DNA of 64,000 nucleotides from Xiphydria camelus (taxonomy: Eukaryota; Arthropoda; Insecta; Hymenoptera; Xiphydriidae), in NCBI GenBank assembly GCA_963678675.1, contig OY783192.1:6396001-6460000 (forward strand), given 5' to 3'. Position 1 is the stretch's first letter; each line of letters begins with the position of its first letter. The position numbers and the translations under genes are program-made. Under the pieces are notes generated by a model, which did no database searches, had not been told where the DNA came from, and saw only the letters and a program-made list of their open reading frames with translations. Positions 40,601 to 48,940 of the stretch are shown piece after piece.

Positions 40601-41454
40601 AGGCCATTGTATATATAGAGGACCTGTACAGGCATTAGTACCTCATTTGGCTTCTATAGGAGCACATTGTCCACCCTATCACAACCCTGCCGATTTCCGT
40701 AAGTACATTTTTTACTCGAGTCATAATTTAAGTTGAAGCATACCTACTAAGCCTTTCGCACAAAATTGCGCTTTATTATTTATTATTTCAAAAATTTCAT
40801 CGTAAACGACGTCTGATAAATGAGTCGTAATTCCGAACGGCGAAGAATTTCATAAATCGTTATTTATAATACTTATTCGTTCTCTCCGAAAGACATAAGT
40901 ATCAGTTGTCTTTTTTTCAGAAGCGATTATATTTTCATAATGTAATTAGTCGTTAATCAATGTCGCTTAACGACGGTTGAGTACACTGCATATCATGAGT
41001 CTACATTAATTGCAATAAGCCGGTTGTAGGATAATGCACTATATTTATATACATACGTACGCGGACAATCACCTCTTAATGGTATACATAATTTTGTCTC
41101 ATATTATGTGACGACAAATTAATGATAGTTGATTTTACTTGTAATCCGTCAACCTTCCTCATTATAAATATACATATGTCTATACTACGGTAAAAGAAGA
41201 AAAATAATGGCGCTCTCTATTCTGAATGAAATGATAAGCTCTATAAAAGGTACCTACTATATTCTATAGAGTCACATAAGAAAGTTATGTAGCTTTATGG
41301 AATGTAACATCTTATAGAGCTTACAGTTTCGTATAGAATAGGGCCATAAGATACGATTCACGTAGACCACAACGTAGTTGTCAATGACGAAAAAAGTCAC
41401 GTCGTTATGACATGCAGCATAAGTCAGAGAATGCAAGTAAAGAAACTTCACTTT

Positions 41455-41525
<71 letters not shown>

Positions 41526-44500
41526 TCTATAATTATTACTATACTATGGGACTAGGGGGGGGGGGATATTGAGAATTTCGTTCATTAAAGATAATATCGC
41601 TTAAATTTGCTAATTATAAGTCAAAATTTTGTCATTAATGCTCTATAAAAGGTGTGAATAGAATGATTTAGATGTTTTATAATACCTATATAATATAGAT
41701 ATACAGAAATTCCAAAAAAATGTACACATTATACCAAGAATATCGTAGGGTAATTCTTCATGATCGTCTCTTACTTCATACTATGTAAGTAACAGTTATC
41801 TAAGAGAATATCTATGCAAAAAAGAATTATAATTGTATCACATGTAAGAGCATTAAAACAATTTGCTTTTATACGATATCTACCTACATTGTAACTCAAA
41901 TAGATACTATATTATGTATCCCAAACAAATTCTTCTAAGCATGTTTTTTTTATTACAGTATTGGAAGTGTCGATTGGTGAATACGGCATTACAGTTGACA
42001 AACTGGTGACCGCTGTTGAAAAACTGTGGGAAGGTCAGAAGACTATCCTGCCAACGCCAAAACCTCAGGTTGAAAGTGAGTTGCATACGTCCAAGCTAAT
42101 CGAATACCATTCCATACAAGTTGTTTTACCTTTCACTTTATTGCCTTCACATCAGAAGTATAGTATAGCAGTGTTTTGTATGTACCGATCATGCTAAACT
42201 CTATATGGTTTTTCTTTAGATAACACTTATAAAGAGCCACCACCACCTGCTGGTTTCCTTGCCCAATGTTACCTATTGTACAAGAGGCAATTGATGAGTC
42301 TCAGAAGAGACTACACGCTCTTGGTTGTTCGTCTTCTCTGCCACCTTCTAATCGGCGTTATTTTCGGCTATTTGTATATGGGAAGTGGTTATCGAGCCAA
42401 TGGAGTTCTTGCCAATTATGCTTACTTGTACGGATCGCTACTGTTGATTGTATATACAGGGAAAATGGCCGTCACTCTTGCCTGTGAGTATAGGGCAAAT
42501 GTTTATATTATTAGGAGCACGTGGCAAAGATACGTTGATTGAATGAAATAACAGATTAAAGTAACATTCGTGGATAATTATATGTACATTTCTTTTATCT
42601 TTCAGTTCCTCTAGAAATGCAGATCCTTTCGCGGGAACATTTCAATCGGTGGTACAAATTAGCGCCGTATTATATCAGCATATTGTTGGTCGAAATACCG
42701 TTCCAAGCAGCTTGTGCTGCCACTTATGTAGCGGTTAGTTACTGGCTGACCGGACAACCGATAGAGACGTATCGTGTTCTATCCTTCATGATCGTTTGCA
42801 TAGCGGCAAGTTTAACCGCCCAGGCGTGGGGTTTCTTCATCGGTGCGACTACTCCTGTAAGGGTAAGTGAAGCTGATCTCAATAATAATAAAGCTAGAAG
42901 TTTAAAATCACACACATAAACAGTTTAAAATATTCCTAATATACAGGGTGACCCAGTTAAAACAGTGCACCCGAATAACTCTTAAAAAAAGGAATAAATG
43001 AAAAAATGTTTCATATGAAAGTTGCAGGGTTTCGAGGGGGACATCCGACATGAGCTTCCAAGCTCAAGCTTGCAAGCTGTAAGCACAAAGTGCTTTTTTT
43101 TAAATGGCAACCACATTTTTTACTCCTATGAAACTTGTTCCTCTTGACGAGATGTTTTCAGACATCTAGTCATTTATGTCGGTTCCTTTGATTTTACCCG
43201 AAAAATACCATAAAAACAAGTTCCGAGGGTAAATTGAAAGTTTATACTTTTCACACAGCTTTAGCATGGACACAAACAGTAAACAGACCGAAATGTAAAC
43301 AGTCAACAGTTGTTTTGGGAAATTTCGTTATTTCGAATACCGCAGAATCCAAATTAACGGTGACAATAACCATTTGCCGGATTCCTTCGAACGTTGCCGG
43401 CCGATCGGCCTTCAACCAATTCGTTATACCTACTTCAATTGCTGGGTTTTTCGGGAAGCTATTGGCGGTATAACTCCACTTTTGTTCTCCAAAATGTCGT
43501 ACAGAATTTCCGACATCGAATCGAATTGTGTCTAGCAGTTAATGGCGGAAACGTTGAACATCTGCTTTGAAATTTCTTAGTTCTCTGTGAGTATTTAAAA
43601 CTGTTCGCACTTTTTTTACTTTTTTTTGCGCAAGGGATGCGCAGCAGACTTCACCTTCACGTGGTGCATCCTGGATAAAGCCAAGAAAGTCTGAAATTTG
43701 TTCTTTTACGTTCTAACAATGATTTGAGGTCCTAGGTCGCACCAAAATACGTAAACTTTCAATTTACCCTCGGAACTTGTTTTTATGGTATTTTTCGGGT
43801 AAAATCAAAGGAACCGACATAAATGACTAGATGTCTAAAAACAGCTCGTCAAGAGGAACAAGTTTCATAGGAGTAAAAAATGTGGTTGCCATTTAAAAAA
43901 AAGCACTTTGTGCTTACAGCTTTCAAGCTTGAGCTTGGAAACTCAGAGTGAAGCCCGTGTCGGATGTCTCCCTCGAAACCCTGCAACTTTCATATGAAAC
44001 ATTTTTTCATTTATTCCTTTTTTTAAGAGTTATTCGGGTGCGCTGTTTTAACTGGGTCACCCTGTATATAATCTGGGTCGATTTTTATATTTTCTTTCTT
44101 CTTTCGGAAGAAATTAAAGTTAGCAAAACTAGGTTGTAGTTTTTTTTTAACAGATACCTACCTTCCACGAGGTTCGAAGTTTGTTTATAAAGAAGTAGAA
44201 TTTATACTTAAATCTAGATAATTATATAAAGTAAAAAGAATTCGTGAATATACGAATTTGTGATATATGCGTTTGATTTTTCATTTTAGATTGCAGTGTT
44301 TGCCGGACCTATAATTGCTGTGCTCTTTTCGGTATTCGGGTTCTGTATTCGTTACATGGACACACCAGCCGCATTTCGTTGGATCTTCCACATCTCCTAC
44401 TTCAGAGCAGGATTTCATAGTCTTCTCTACACGGTGTACGGTTTCGACAGGATGGATCTTAAATGCGATGACTTGTATTGCCATTACAGGAAGCCAACGA

Positions 44501-44628
44501 AGTTTCTTAATGAAATGGAGATTAGTGACACTAATGTGGTGAACAATTTGGTACTGATCGTGGGAATCGGTGTTTTGATGCACCTGCTCACTGCGAGCGC
44601 ATTATGGTGCAAGTTGAATAGAAGATAA
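21000..44628 (+). CDS. ABCG half-transporter (ABCG1/ABCG4-like), nine coding exons
   Basis: Joining 21000-21219, 38131-38248, 39410-39605, 40194-40341, 40459-40698, 41959-42075, 42220-42483, 42606-42862 and 44290-44628 gives 1899 nt, a 632-residue protein with every junction in phase and GT-AG ends. The order is that of an ABCG half-transporter, ATPase domain first. Walker A is GPSGAGKST (96-104), the Q-loop CYIQQD (140-145), the signature LSGGQ (199-203), Walker B VLFLDE (219-224), SGLD (227-230) and the switch H257. Six membrane helices follow at about 380-398, 408-426, 454-480, 488-512, 522-540 and 604-625. The family forms dimers in the plasma or endosomal membrane and exports lipids, sterols or other hydrophobic molecules, driven by ATP. 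The substrate cannot be read from sequence. Length is normal for the family and no key residue is missing. A paralogue starts downstream at 54915. Confidence 0.95.
21220..22161. other. Gene 1 intron 1, proximal part
   Basis: It is intronic. It contains a (TC)n run at about 22082-22118. No other exon or element is supported. Confidence 0.6.
22162..22391. mobile_element. MITE with AGAGAAAAAATG termini, copy 1
   Basis: It is collinear with 30971-31192. Both contain GGAATGCAGAATTAGTTGC near the left and its partial complement (CTGCATTCCCCCACC-like) near the right, so each folds back. It is noncoding. Confidence 0.75.
22560..22617. repeat. (CT)n microsatellite
   Basis: An almost pure CT dinucleotide tract, followed at about 22673-22693 by a short CTT tract. 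Confidence 0.9.
22710..22800. mobile_element. 91-bp TTAA-flanked MITE
   Basis: TTAACACCTTGACTGCG on the left is mirrored by CGCAGTCAAGGTGTTAA on the right. Both ends are the TTAA target typical of piggyBac-superfamily insertion. It is far too small to encode anything. Confidence 0.75.
23108..23608. mobile_element. Foldback with CGAGCGAAGCGAGT core, copy 2
   Basis: The left arm matches 14501-14640 almost base for base. The middle matches 14930-15070. The right arm is a more diverged inverted copy ending in CACGCCCTTATAAC. Compared with copy 1 the modules are rearranged. Confidence 0.8.
23611..23780. mobile_element. 170-bp MITE with TGTCATT termini
   Basis: TGTCATTCGGCTGCAATCC and the inverted GGATTTCTGCCTAATGACA bound it, with TA on each side. 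A second nested inverted repeat (GGCATAGTGGAGACACGAG against CATGTCTCGTGCTACG) fills the middle. It directly abuts the preceding foldback. Confidence 0.75.
23781..25611. other. Gene 1 intron 1, with a polypyrimidine tract
   Basis: At about 24660-24815 a long C/T-rich strand (CTCCTCCCCCACC and similar) could form unusual DNA structure. The proline/serine-rich open frames across it are composition artefacts. Nothing else is recognised. Confidence 0.5.
25753..26357. mobile_element. Inner element with GTTAGCGTTAAAGTATGAAA ends
   Basis: Inverted 20-bp ends are flanked by ATAT on both sides. The body repeats short ACTAGTTA/TAACTAGTT-type motifs. It contains a telomere-like CCTAA tract (26040-26075). 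Confidence 0.7.
26040..26075. repeat. Interstitial CCTAA (TTAGG-type) tract
   Basis: Four perfect CCTAA units and further degenerate ones are visible. TTAGG is the usual insect telomere repeat. Here it lies inside a transposable element, not at a chromosome end. Confidence 0.75.
26491..26730. mobile_element. 240-bp near-perfect hairpin element
   Basis: ATTGAAGGGTTTCTTTC on the left is mirrored by GAAAGAAACCCTTCAAT on the right. The inverted match continues for roughly 105 bp per arm to a small centre near 26610. Confidence 0.8.
27416..28015. mobile_element. 600-bp piggyBac-type MITE
   Basis: TTAACCCTTCATTGCTCACG and the inverted CGTGAGTAACGAAGGGTTAA bound it, with TTAA ends. Subterminal hairpins GGGGTGTAGGCTACACCCC (27438) and GGGGTGTAGAGTAGACCCC (27945) repeat a theme on both sides. 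No transposase is present. Confidence 0.8.
28711..29743. mobile_element. 1-kb foldback with about 500-bp arms
   Basis: The left arm (about 28711-29215) and right arm (about 29240-29743) are inverted copies with few differences. They run from CTAAGA/TCTTAG ends to a GC-rich centre. The loop holds three TGAAGTCA units (29211-29240). The arms differ by small indels near the centre. No coding potential is recognised. It is one of the most nearly perfect palindromes in the window, so it is either young or kept uniform by gene conversion. Confidence 0.85.
29744..30601. other. GC-elevated intronic block
   Basis: Base composition is higher in GC than the surroundings and no repeat structure is seen. 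An antisense open frame of 121 codons (29827-30192) has no recognisable domain. It could be regulatory. Confidence 0.3.
30602..30843. mobile_element. Foldback MITE with (AAGC)n insert
   Basis: GTAGCATGGAAGTAAAATCC pairs with the inverted GGATTTTACTCTTCCATGC at the right end. Six or so AAGC units lie at about 30667-30690. Confidence 0.75.
30971..31192. mobile_element. MITE with CACTGAGAGAAAAAATG termini, copy 2
   Basis: It is bounded by CACTGAGAGAAAAAATG and the inverted CATTTTTCTCTCAGT. It is the better-preserved relative of 22162-22391. Confidence 0.8.
31193..34247. other. Gene 1 intron 1, no recognised element
   Basis: A (CG)10 run lies at 32192-32211. An open frame of 123 codons (31326-31697) carries no domain or exon signals I can defend. 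Confidence 0.4.
34248..36763 (-). mobile_element. PIF/Harbinger-type DNA transposon, decayed
   Basis: GGGCCAGTTTTACCAA at the left and the inverted TTGGTAAAACCGGCCC at the right are PIF/Harbinger-style ends, and both flanks read TAA, the usual 3-bp duplication. Subterminal inverted matches extend about 430 bp (for example TAACCTAACTTTTTGTTT against its complement near 36580). At 2.5 kb it is in the size range of an autonomous element, but the coding frames are broken. A transposase-like piece lies at 36104-36289 on the minus strand. Confidence 0.8.
36104..36289 (-). pseudogene. Harbinger-like transposase fragment
   Basis: The minus strand reads [17 protein letters not shown], then a stretch of the form [15 protein letters not shown]. 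This resembles the N-terminal region of HARBI1-type transposases (family pattern: I...TRS...I.P..K.L..LRF.A.G). The frame stops soon after and no DDE core is visible. Neighbouring minus-strand frames at 35651-36123 may be remains of the element's second protein, but I cannot confirm that. Confidence 0.6.
37048..37512 (-). mobile_element. Foldback with transposase fragment in the loop
   Basis: The arms of about 150-170 bp start AGCTCTTTAAAAATGC and are inverted at the right end. The loop (about 37230-37375), read on the minus strand, gives [16 protein letters not shown] and an in-frame stop further on. SPDLTPxDFFLWG is the region around the last catalytic residue in a family of Tc1/mariner-like DDE transposases. 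The first catalytic D and the N-terminus are absent. Confidence 0.75.
37897..38042. mobile_element. 146-bp TTAA-flanked MITE
   Basis: TTAACCCTTTC at the left and GAAAGGGTTAA at the right. It ends 88 bp before exon 2 of gene 1, so it lies close to the likely branch-point region. Confidence 0.65.
38131..38248 (+). CDS. Gene 1 coding exon 2: Walker A
   Basis: The acceptor TATGTTGTAG ends at 38130 and the donor is GTAAGA at 38249. It encodes residues 74-112 plus two bases, including [16 protein letters not shown], the nucleotide-binding P-loop. Confidence 0.95.
38794..39047. mobile_element. 254-bp TTAA-flanked MITE in intron 2
   Basis: TTAACCTGTTAAC at the left and GTTAACAGGTTAA at the right. 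Internal short hairpins such as TGACGAAATATTTCGTCA (39010) are present. It is noncoding. Confidence 0.75.
39410..39605 (+). CDS. Gene 1 coding exon 3: Q-loop
   Basis: The acceptor is CTTTACCAG (39401-39409) and the donor CAG|GTTTGT. It completes T113 and encodes residues 114-178, with CYIQQD at 140-145 and the LTVGEAM helix start. It ends in phase 0. Confidence 0.95.
40194..40341 (+). CDS. Gene 1 coding exon 4: signature and Walker B
   Basis: The acceptor is TTACAG and the donor GTAAGT at 40342. Residues 179-227 include [16 protein letters not shown] and VLFLDEPTS, the ABCG signature and Walker B. Confidence 0.96.
40459..40698 (+). CDS. Gene 1 coding exon 5: D-loop and H-loop
   Basis: The acceptor is TGTTGCAG and the donor GTAAGT at 40699. 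Residues 228-307 contain [14 protein letters not shown] (switch histidine 257) and the NPADF motif that closes the ATPase domain. Confidence 0.96.
40699..41958. other. Gene 1 intron 5
   Basis: It contains a (GA)n tract at about 41459-41521, an 11-base G run near 41555, and a weak inverted repeat at 41218-41341 around CTCTATA motifs. Confidence 0.7.
41959..42075 (+). CDS. Gene 1 coding exon 6: linker to membrane domain
   Basis: The acceptor is TATTACAG and the donor GTGAGT at 42076. Residues 308-346, [10 protein letters not shown] onward, form the linker between the ATPase and membrane domains. An upstream GT (42069) would break the frame to the next exon and is not used. Confidence 0.92.
42220..42483 (+). 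CDS. Gene 1 coding exon 7: first two membrane helices
   Basis: The acceptor is TTTCTTTAG and the donor GTGAGT at 42484. Residues 347-434 include the amphipathic [12 protein letters not shown] element and helices 1 and 2. Confidence 0.94.
42606..42862 (+). CDS. Gene 1 coding exon 8: helices 3 and 4
   Basis: The acceptor is CTTTCAG. The donor was chosen at 42863 (GTAAGT), because using the earlier GTAAGG at 42857 would delete VR from the conserved TTPVRIAVF join. It encodes residues 435-520 with [17 protein letters not shown]. Confidence 0.93.
42943..44065 (+). mobile_element. 1.1-kb foldback in gene 1 last intron
   Basis: ACAGGGTGACCCAGTTAAAA at the left is inverted at the right, and both arms are about 300 bp with high identity. 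The loop (about 43245-43760) reads [13 protein letters not shown] before a stop near 43558, a transposase C-terminus like that in 13033-13772. The flanks are AT-rich TATA on both sides. It lies between coding exons 8 and 9 in the sense orientation. Confidence 0.8.
44290..44628 (+). CDS. Gene 1 last coding exon: helices 5 and 6, stop
   Basis: The acceptor is TTCATTTTAG (44280-44289). It encodes residues 521-632 and the TAA at 44626. The large extracellular loop between helices 5 and 6 holds cysteines 579 and 584 (KCDDLYCHY), as in ABCG1/4-type proteins. It ends WCKLNRR. Confidence 0.96.
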   Translation: MAVFAGPIIAVLFSVFGFCIRYMDTPAAFRWIFHISYFRAGFHSLLYTVYGFDRMDLKCDDLYCHYRKPTKFLNEMEISDTNVVNNLVLIVGIGVLMHLLTASALWCKLNRR

Positions 44629-44739
44629 ATCAACCAAAGGGGGGAAATCCTGTTTGGATGATCTGAATTGTTCGACATATAAAGCAGTTCGTTTTGCTTT
44701 AAACTAATTCTTGTGATCGGTGAGAATGACAATGCTGAT

Positions 44740-44745
44740 AATAAA
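44740..44745 (+). terminator. Candidate polyadenylation signal of gene 1
   Basis: AATAAA lies 112 bases after the stop codon, a plausible distance. No transcript evidence is available. Confidence 0.45.
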
Positions 44746-46323
44746 TCGGAGGAAAAATATCTTTATGCTAATACTGATTGTTATGGACTGTGTAATAGTC
44801 CCAGGTTTAAGGGAGCGCCATAATTAAAATCACAAAGACTAATATAGTTACTGATACAGTAACAGATATACAACAATGGCGTTTACCTTTGATATGTAAA
44901 AGAATCGACGCTCGGGTAATGAACATAATCAAGAGAATGCTAATCTTGTGTCAGTCAATTTTGATACGGAGGAGACACAGTATCCATATGTATATATTCA
45001 ACCACTTTTACAATCTAATTAGGTCTTTCACTTATTCTGACACATCGTGAACCAGCTACGATCAGTTATCTCTTTTATCGTTAGCGGTGGCTTTTCGAGG
45101 ATAAGACGGTCAAAAAAATGTGTGATCGTGAAATCACTGAAGTAGATTAAGGAATCTATTAAACACATACAATATACCTATACTGGTATTACGATGACTT
45201 AAATGTGATGTTGACATTTATATCTCACACTCAATCTCAAAAGGATTATTGATGATAAATGTGTAAAGTGTGAAACAAACAATCCAGTGAGCCAGGAAAG
45301 TCGCGAAAAGTGATTTTATTTTTAAGTTTATATAGCGTTAGTTTATTGTTAATAGTCATTTACGTTTACTTGAAAAGAAGCGTTTAAAAATTCGATGGAA
45401 TCAGCAGCCCTATAAATTACATTTTGTATGAAATTATTATAAAATCACCCGCGAGTTGTGTTAGCTATGAGCTTTTGAGACAATTGCCAGGCGAAATAAA
45501 TAGAAAGTTGGCACAATGAAGTGTCGATTTTTCAACTAATTTTAAAAGCAGCATGAAATAAATTTATAAAAAATTCTGATGTAATTCGAAACAGTCAAGC
45601 TTCGCTTCAGTTTTTACTACGTTATTATAGAAATTTCTATAAAGGCGATTTCCATCATCTTGATTACTGTATCTTATTCCAAGATTGACAATCCACAGAG
45701 CATTATTTATGAGGAAACCAATGAAGAAAACTTCTTGCTTTTATCACGCGCTATGTATGTGTGTTCTCAGGGGGGGGACACATTTGTATATCTTTCTTTA
45801 ATTTAGAGTAGTCTGGAAACGACGCATTTATAAATCTACCATCCGTTGAATAGAATAAAGAAGGGAATCGGCAAATGCTTTCAATGGTTTTCTCTACATT
45901 AATCTAATATTATTTAATTGTTAACGCTTGACACAGGGTGCACTTAACTAGCCACGAATCTTACGTGGAAAGTAGATTAAGGCAGAAGCTTATATTTTTG
46001 TATTGTCATCGACCTTTGCAATACTTATATTTATTATATAATGATATAAAATATAAAATAAATTGTTTTATAGCAGAAACAATCGAAAATCGTACTAGAC
46101 GATCTTCTAAGAGAATAATCGTCGGGCTGAAAGATATCACTGCAAGGAAGGGATCAGCGATAATTGATCACAAATTATTTACGATTGTGTACATCTTTAG
46201 TCAATTAGTATGAAATTATTTGTAATAAGCTAGCCGAAAAACCCTGACTTCTACTTTCATTCTACTCCATTGGCTTACAACTGATAATTTTGGAAGTTGG
46301 AAAATAGTCAATTAGAAACGTTA
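44746..46323. other. Intergenic, no recognised feature
   Basis: AT-rich sequence downstream of gene 1. It may include a longer 3' untranslated region. Confidence 0.4.
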
Positions 46324-46361
46324 TACCGTATGACCGTCGGCAAACGCAAGAAATCTGAGTA

Positions 46362-47276
46362 GGGTAAAGCCGGTAAATACGCCCCACATTTCAAAAAAAA
46401 ATCATAACTCGAGGAATTTGAAACAAACTTTATTTTAAAAAACAACAAAAATTTGGCAGGACATTACACTTCTTAAAAAAAAATAAAAATACGACAAAAA
46501 TTATCAAATAGCTTCTACAAAAAATAAAAAACCATTCACGTCAAATGGGGCGTATTACCCACCCCAGGGGGAAATACGCCCCATATACTTAATCGCCTTC
46601 TGCAGATAAATTTCTGGCACAAACATCACAAACTGTGCCATGGGAGGTGCACGTTTCATGTAGCCATCCACGACATGCTGTGCATTGAATCCAGTCCACT
46701 TTGGACTTCGTGGTGTAATAGTGGTCTCGACATTTGACGCAAATATCTTCCGCCTCGTCAGAGAGTTCGTCCGACGATTCCAAAGGTAGACACATCTCAG
46801 AATTTGATGACGACTCCGAATTTTGACTCTTCTGGCCTTTTTCTGCATTCCCTGTACATCTTTTATGATTGGCTGGCTCTAGGTGGGGCGTATTTCCAAA
46901 ACCGGGGGGAAATACGCCCCACCGTTTAAATCTCCACACGCTACAGGTGCTAACAATCTACATGTTTCAGTTTTTAGTTTAATAAACGTACTTTCTGACG
47001 CCGCACTTGAAACTTACAAAATACACAATCACAACTCAATAATTCGGTATCTATAAACTTACGAGCAAATTTGTAGTACTCAAAGACACCAAATTATTAA
47101 CAAAACAAATTTTATTTCCACAACGCTAGCTGAAATCTTAATAAGTGCGCGAGTTCTCTGGTAAGACACAGACATTCGACTGATGACTACCGCCCCAGCG
47201 ACATATACCGACGCATAATGTAGTTTCCATGTACTGGGGCGTATTTCCCCCCGGGGCGTATTTACCGACTTTACCC
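46362..47276 (-). mobile_element. Pogo-like non-autonomous element, 915 bp
   Basis: GGGTAAAGCCGGTAAATACG and its near-perfect inverse at 47252-47276 bound it. TA is duplicated on each side (46360-46361 and 47277-47278). The core motif GGGCGTATT occurs seven times in both orientations. Two of the repeats form internal palindromes (46546-46585 and 46880-46922). It retains only the 3' end of a transposase-like gene on the minus strand. Confidence 0.8.
46589..46939 (-). pseudogene. Cys-rich C-terminal tail of a pogo-like transposase
   Basis: A 116-codon minus-strand frame encodes an acidic serine-rich stretch, then a PHD/zinc-ribbon-like pattern: CVKC, WIQCTACRGWLHETC, then CDVC. This tail is familiar from insect pogo/Tigger-type transposases that end in a PHD-like finger. 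The DNA-binding and DDE parts are missing. The N-terminal 20 or so codons read through one of the element's palindromic GGGCGTATT repeats and are probably not real protein. Confidence 0.6.
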
Positions 47277-47363
47277 TATACCTAAAATTTGAACTACCGA
47301 AGTCAAGTAAGTCAAATTTCAGGTATACTCAGATTTCTTGCGTTTGCCGACGGACATACGGTA

Positions 47364-48303
47364 TAGGGACGAGGTAATAGGATGGAACATTATATTTCAT
47401 TTAGCTAATATTTATTATTTATTTGTTCATTTATCTTCGTTTTTTAAATCATCTTCTGATTAAAGTTTGTTTCAAAAAGAAATCATTCAGATTAAATGTT
47501 ATCAGAGTTTTTTTAGTTTCCTTCTTTGTCCACTAATAAGAAACATCAATCAATGTACAATATATTATACATTTTTTGAATCACCATTGTACCATTATTC
47601 TGTGTACGTAACTGTAAAAGGTACTACAGTATTTATCAACGAAAATTGTGGGCCAAGATTTTTTGAATCGATAGGTCCGATCTAACGGCGTATATGTATA
47701 CATCAAAAATGCTTATTACATAATATTGAATTACACATTTAAAGATAAACTATTCTGTAATGATTATGGAAATATGCATTGTGCGAACAGTATAAACAGG
47801 CGTTAACGCCGTTGAATGTTTCTGTTTGTTTACGCATTACTTTATCGAAGATATTTTGGCCCGTCAATATATTATATTTACAAATGCTTAATAGATATTG
47901 AACATTGCGTACTACACGTACACACATGTTTTCTTTTATTTAGCTGAAGCTAGTCAAGAGACTTTATTCCTATTACCTCGGTGCGGGGATAAGAGTATAA
48001 TGCGTGTCACGCGAAGATCGAAGTTAAATACATGTATTACCTATGTATAATAGTTACAATAAATATATGTCCATTTTTACGAGAGGCTTATTATCCTATC
48101 CATACATTAATTATATTATATCCTATCCGTACACACACACGCACACACACACACACATTCGTTATATTTAATTACATTACGACTACTACTTTGTCGTTTT
48201 GAAGCTAGCAATAAGCGTCACACGTATGGGTTGTGTCAGAGTGCACAGACATCGTTTACCGACAGCTAAGAGAAGCTACTAATTCAGTGATTTAGCTGCT
48301 TAA
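47364..48303. other. Intergenic, no recognised feature
   Basis: AT-rich. A (CA)n run lies at about 48130-48156. Confidence 0.4.
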
Positions 48304-48388
48304 ATATCGCTGCCTCAGAATTATAAAGTTCTATGTTCTATAGAAGTCCTATGTAACATAGAACCTTATAATTCTGAGGCAGCGATAT
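48304..48388. mobile_element. 85-bp palindromic MITE, copy 2
   Basis: It has the same length and arms as 3259-3343 but is reverse complemented in its central asymmetry. That shows two independent insertions and no local duplication. Confidence 0.85.
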
Positions 48389-48940
48389 GCTGTATTGCGG
48401 CGAATCTAAACTATATTTAAAAATAATAACTAATGTATAATCTACAATCAAGTAATTTTGATATCAAATGATAATTGGGTGTATTTCCGATGTCATAATA
48501 TCGATTTCATGGTGTTCGATCTATTTATTATTATGTAATTTACAAGTAATAGTCAAATAGGTCATGCCATGCCAAATCTATCACTTTTTGGAGCAGAATT
48601 TGAATTTTCTTCAAATTTGAATACGTCGTTGTCAATTGCATTAGAAATATATATACCAAACTGTTTTAATAATGTAGAAAAAAGTAAGTGTTAACATTTT
48701 AAATTTTTCCGTCGATTGGATTCAATAAGTTATAGCGTTAAAAGGAAAAATCGTAGCCTAATGAAATTTGGCACATTCACGCAAAAGGAATTGAACTTCG
48801 TATGAAAAATAAGAAACGTGAAACAAATTAACAACTAAGGCTTTTTTAAAAATCTTTAAAAATTTTAGCATGTAGCTATATTCTTTTTTTTCCGGTTATC
48901 CGTTCAAAAATACGATCACTTTATAAACAAATCTGTTATA

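Larger units (their letters stand above)
46324..47363. mobile_element. Palindromic MITE split by a pogo-like element
   Basis: TACCGTATGACCGTCGGC on the left is inverted at the right (GCCGACGGACATACGGTA), with TA outside both. The arms continue through AACGCAAGAAATCTGAGTA. Without the 915-bp insert it would be a foldback of about 125 bp. The right arm alone contains the hairpin around 47277-47332. Confidence 0.8.
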
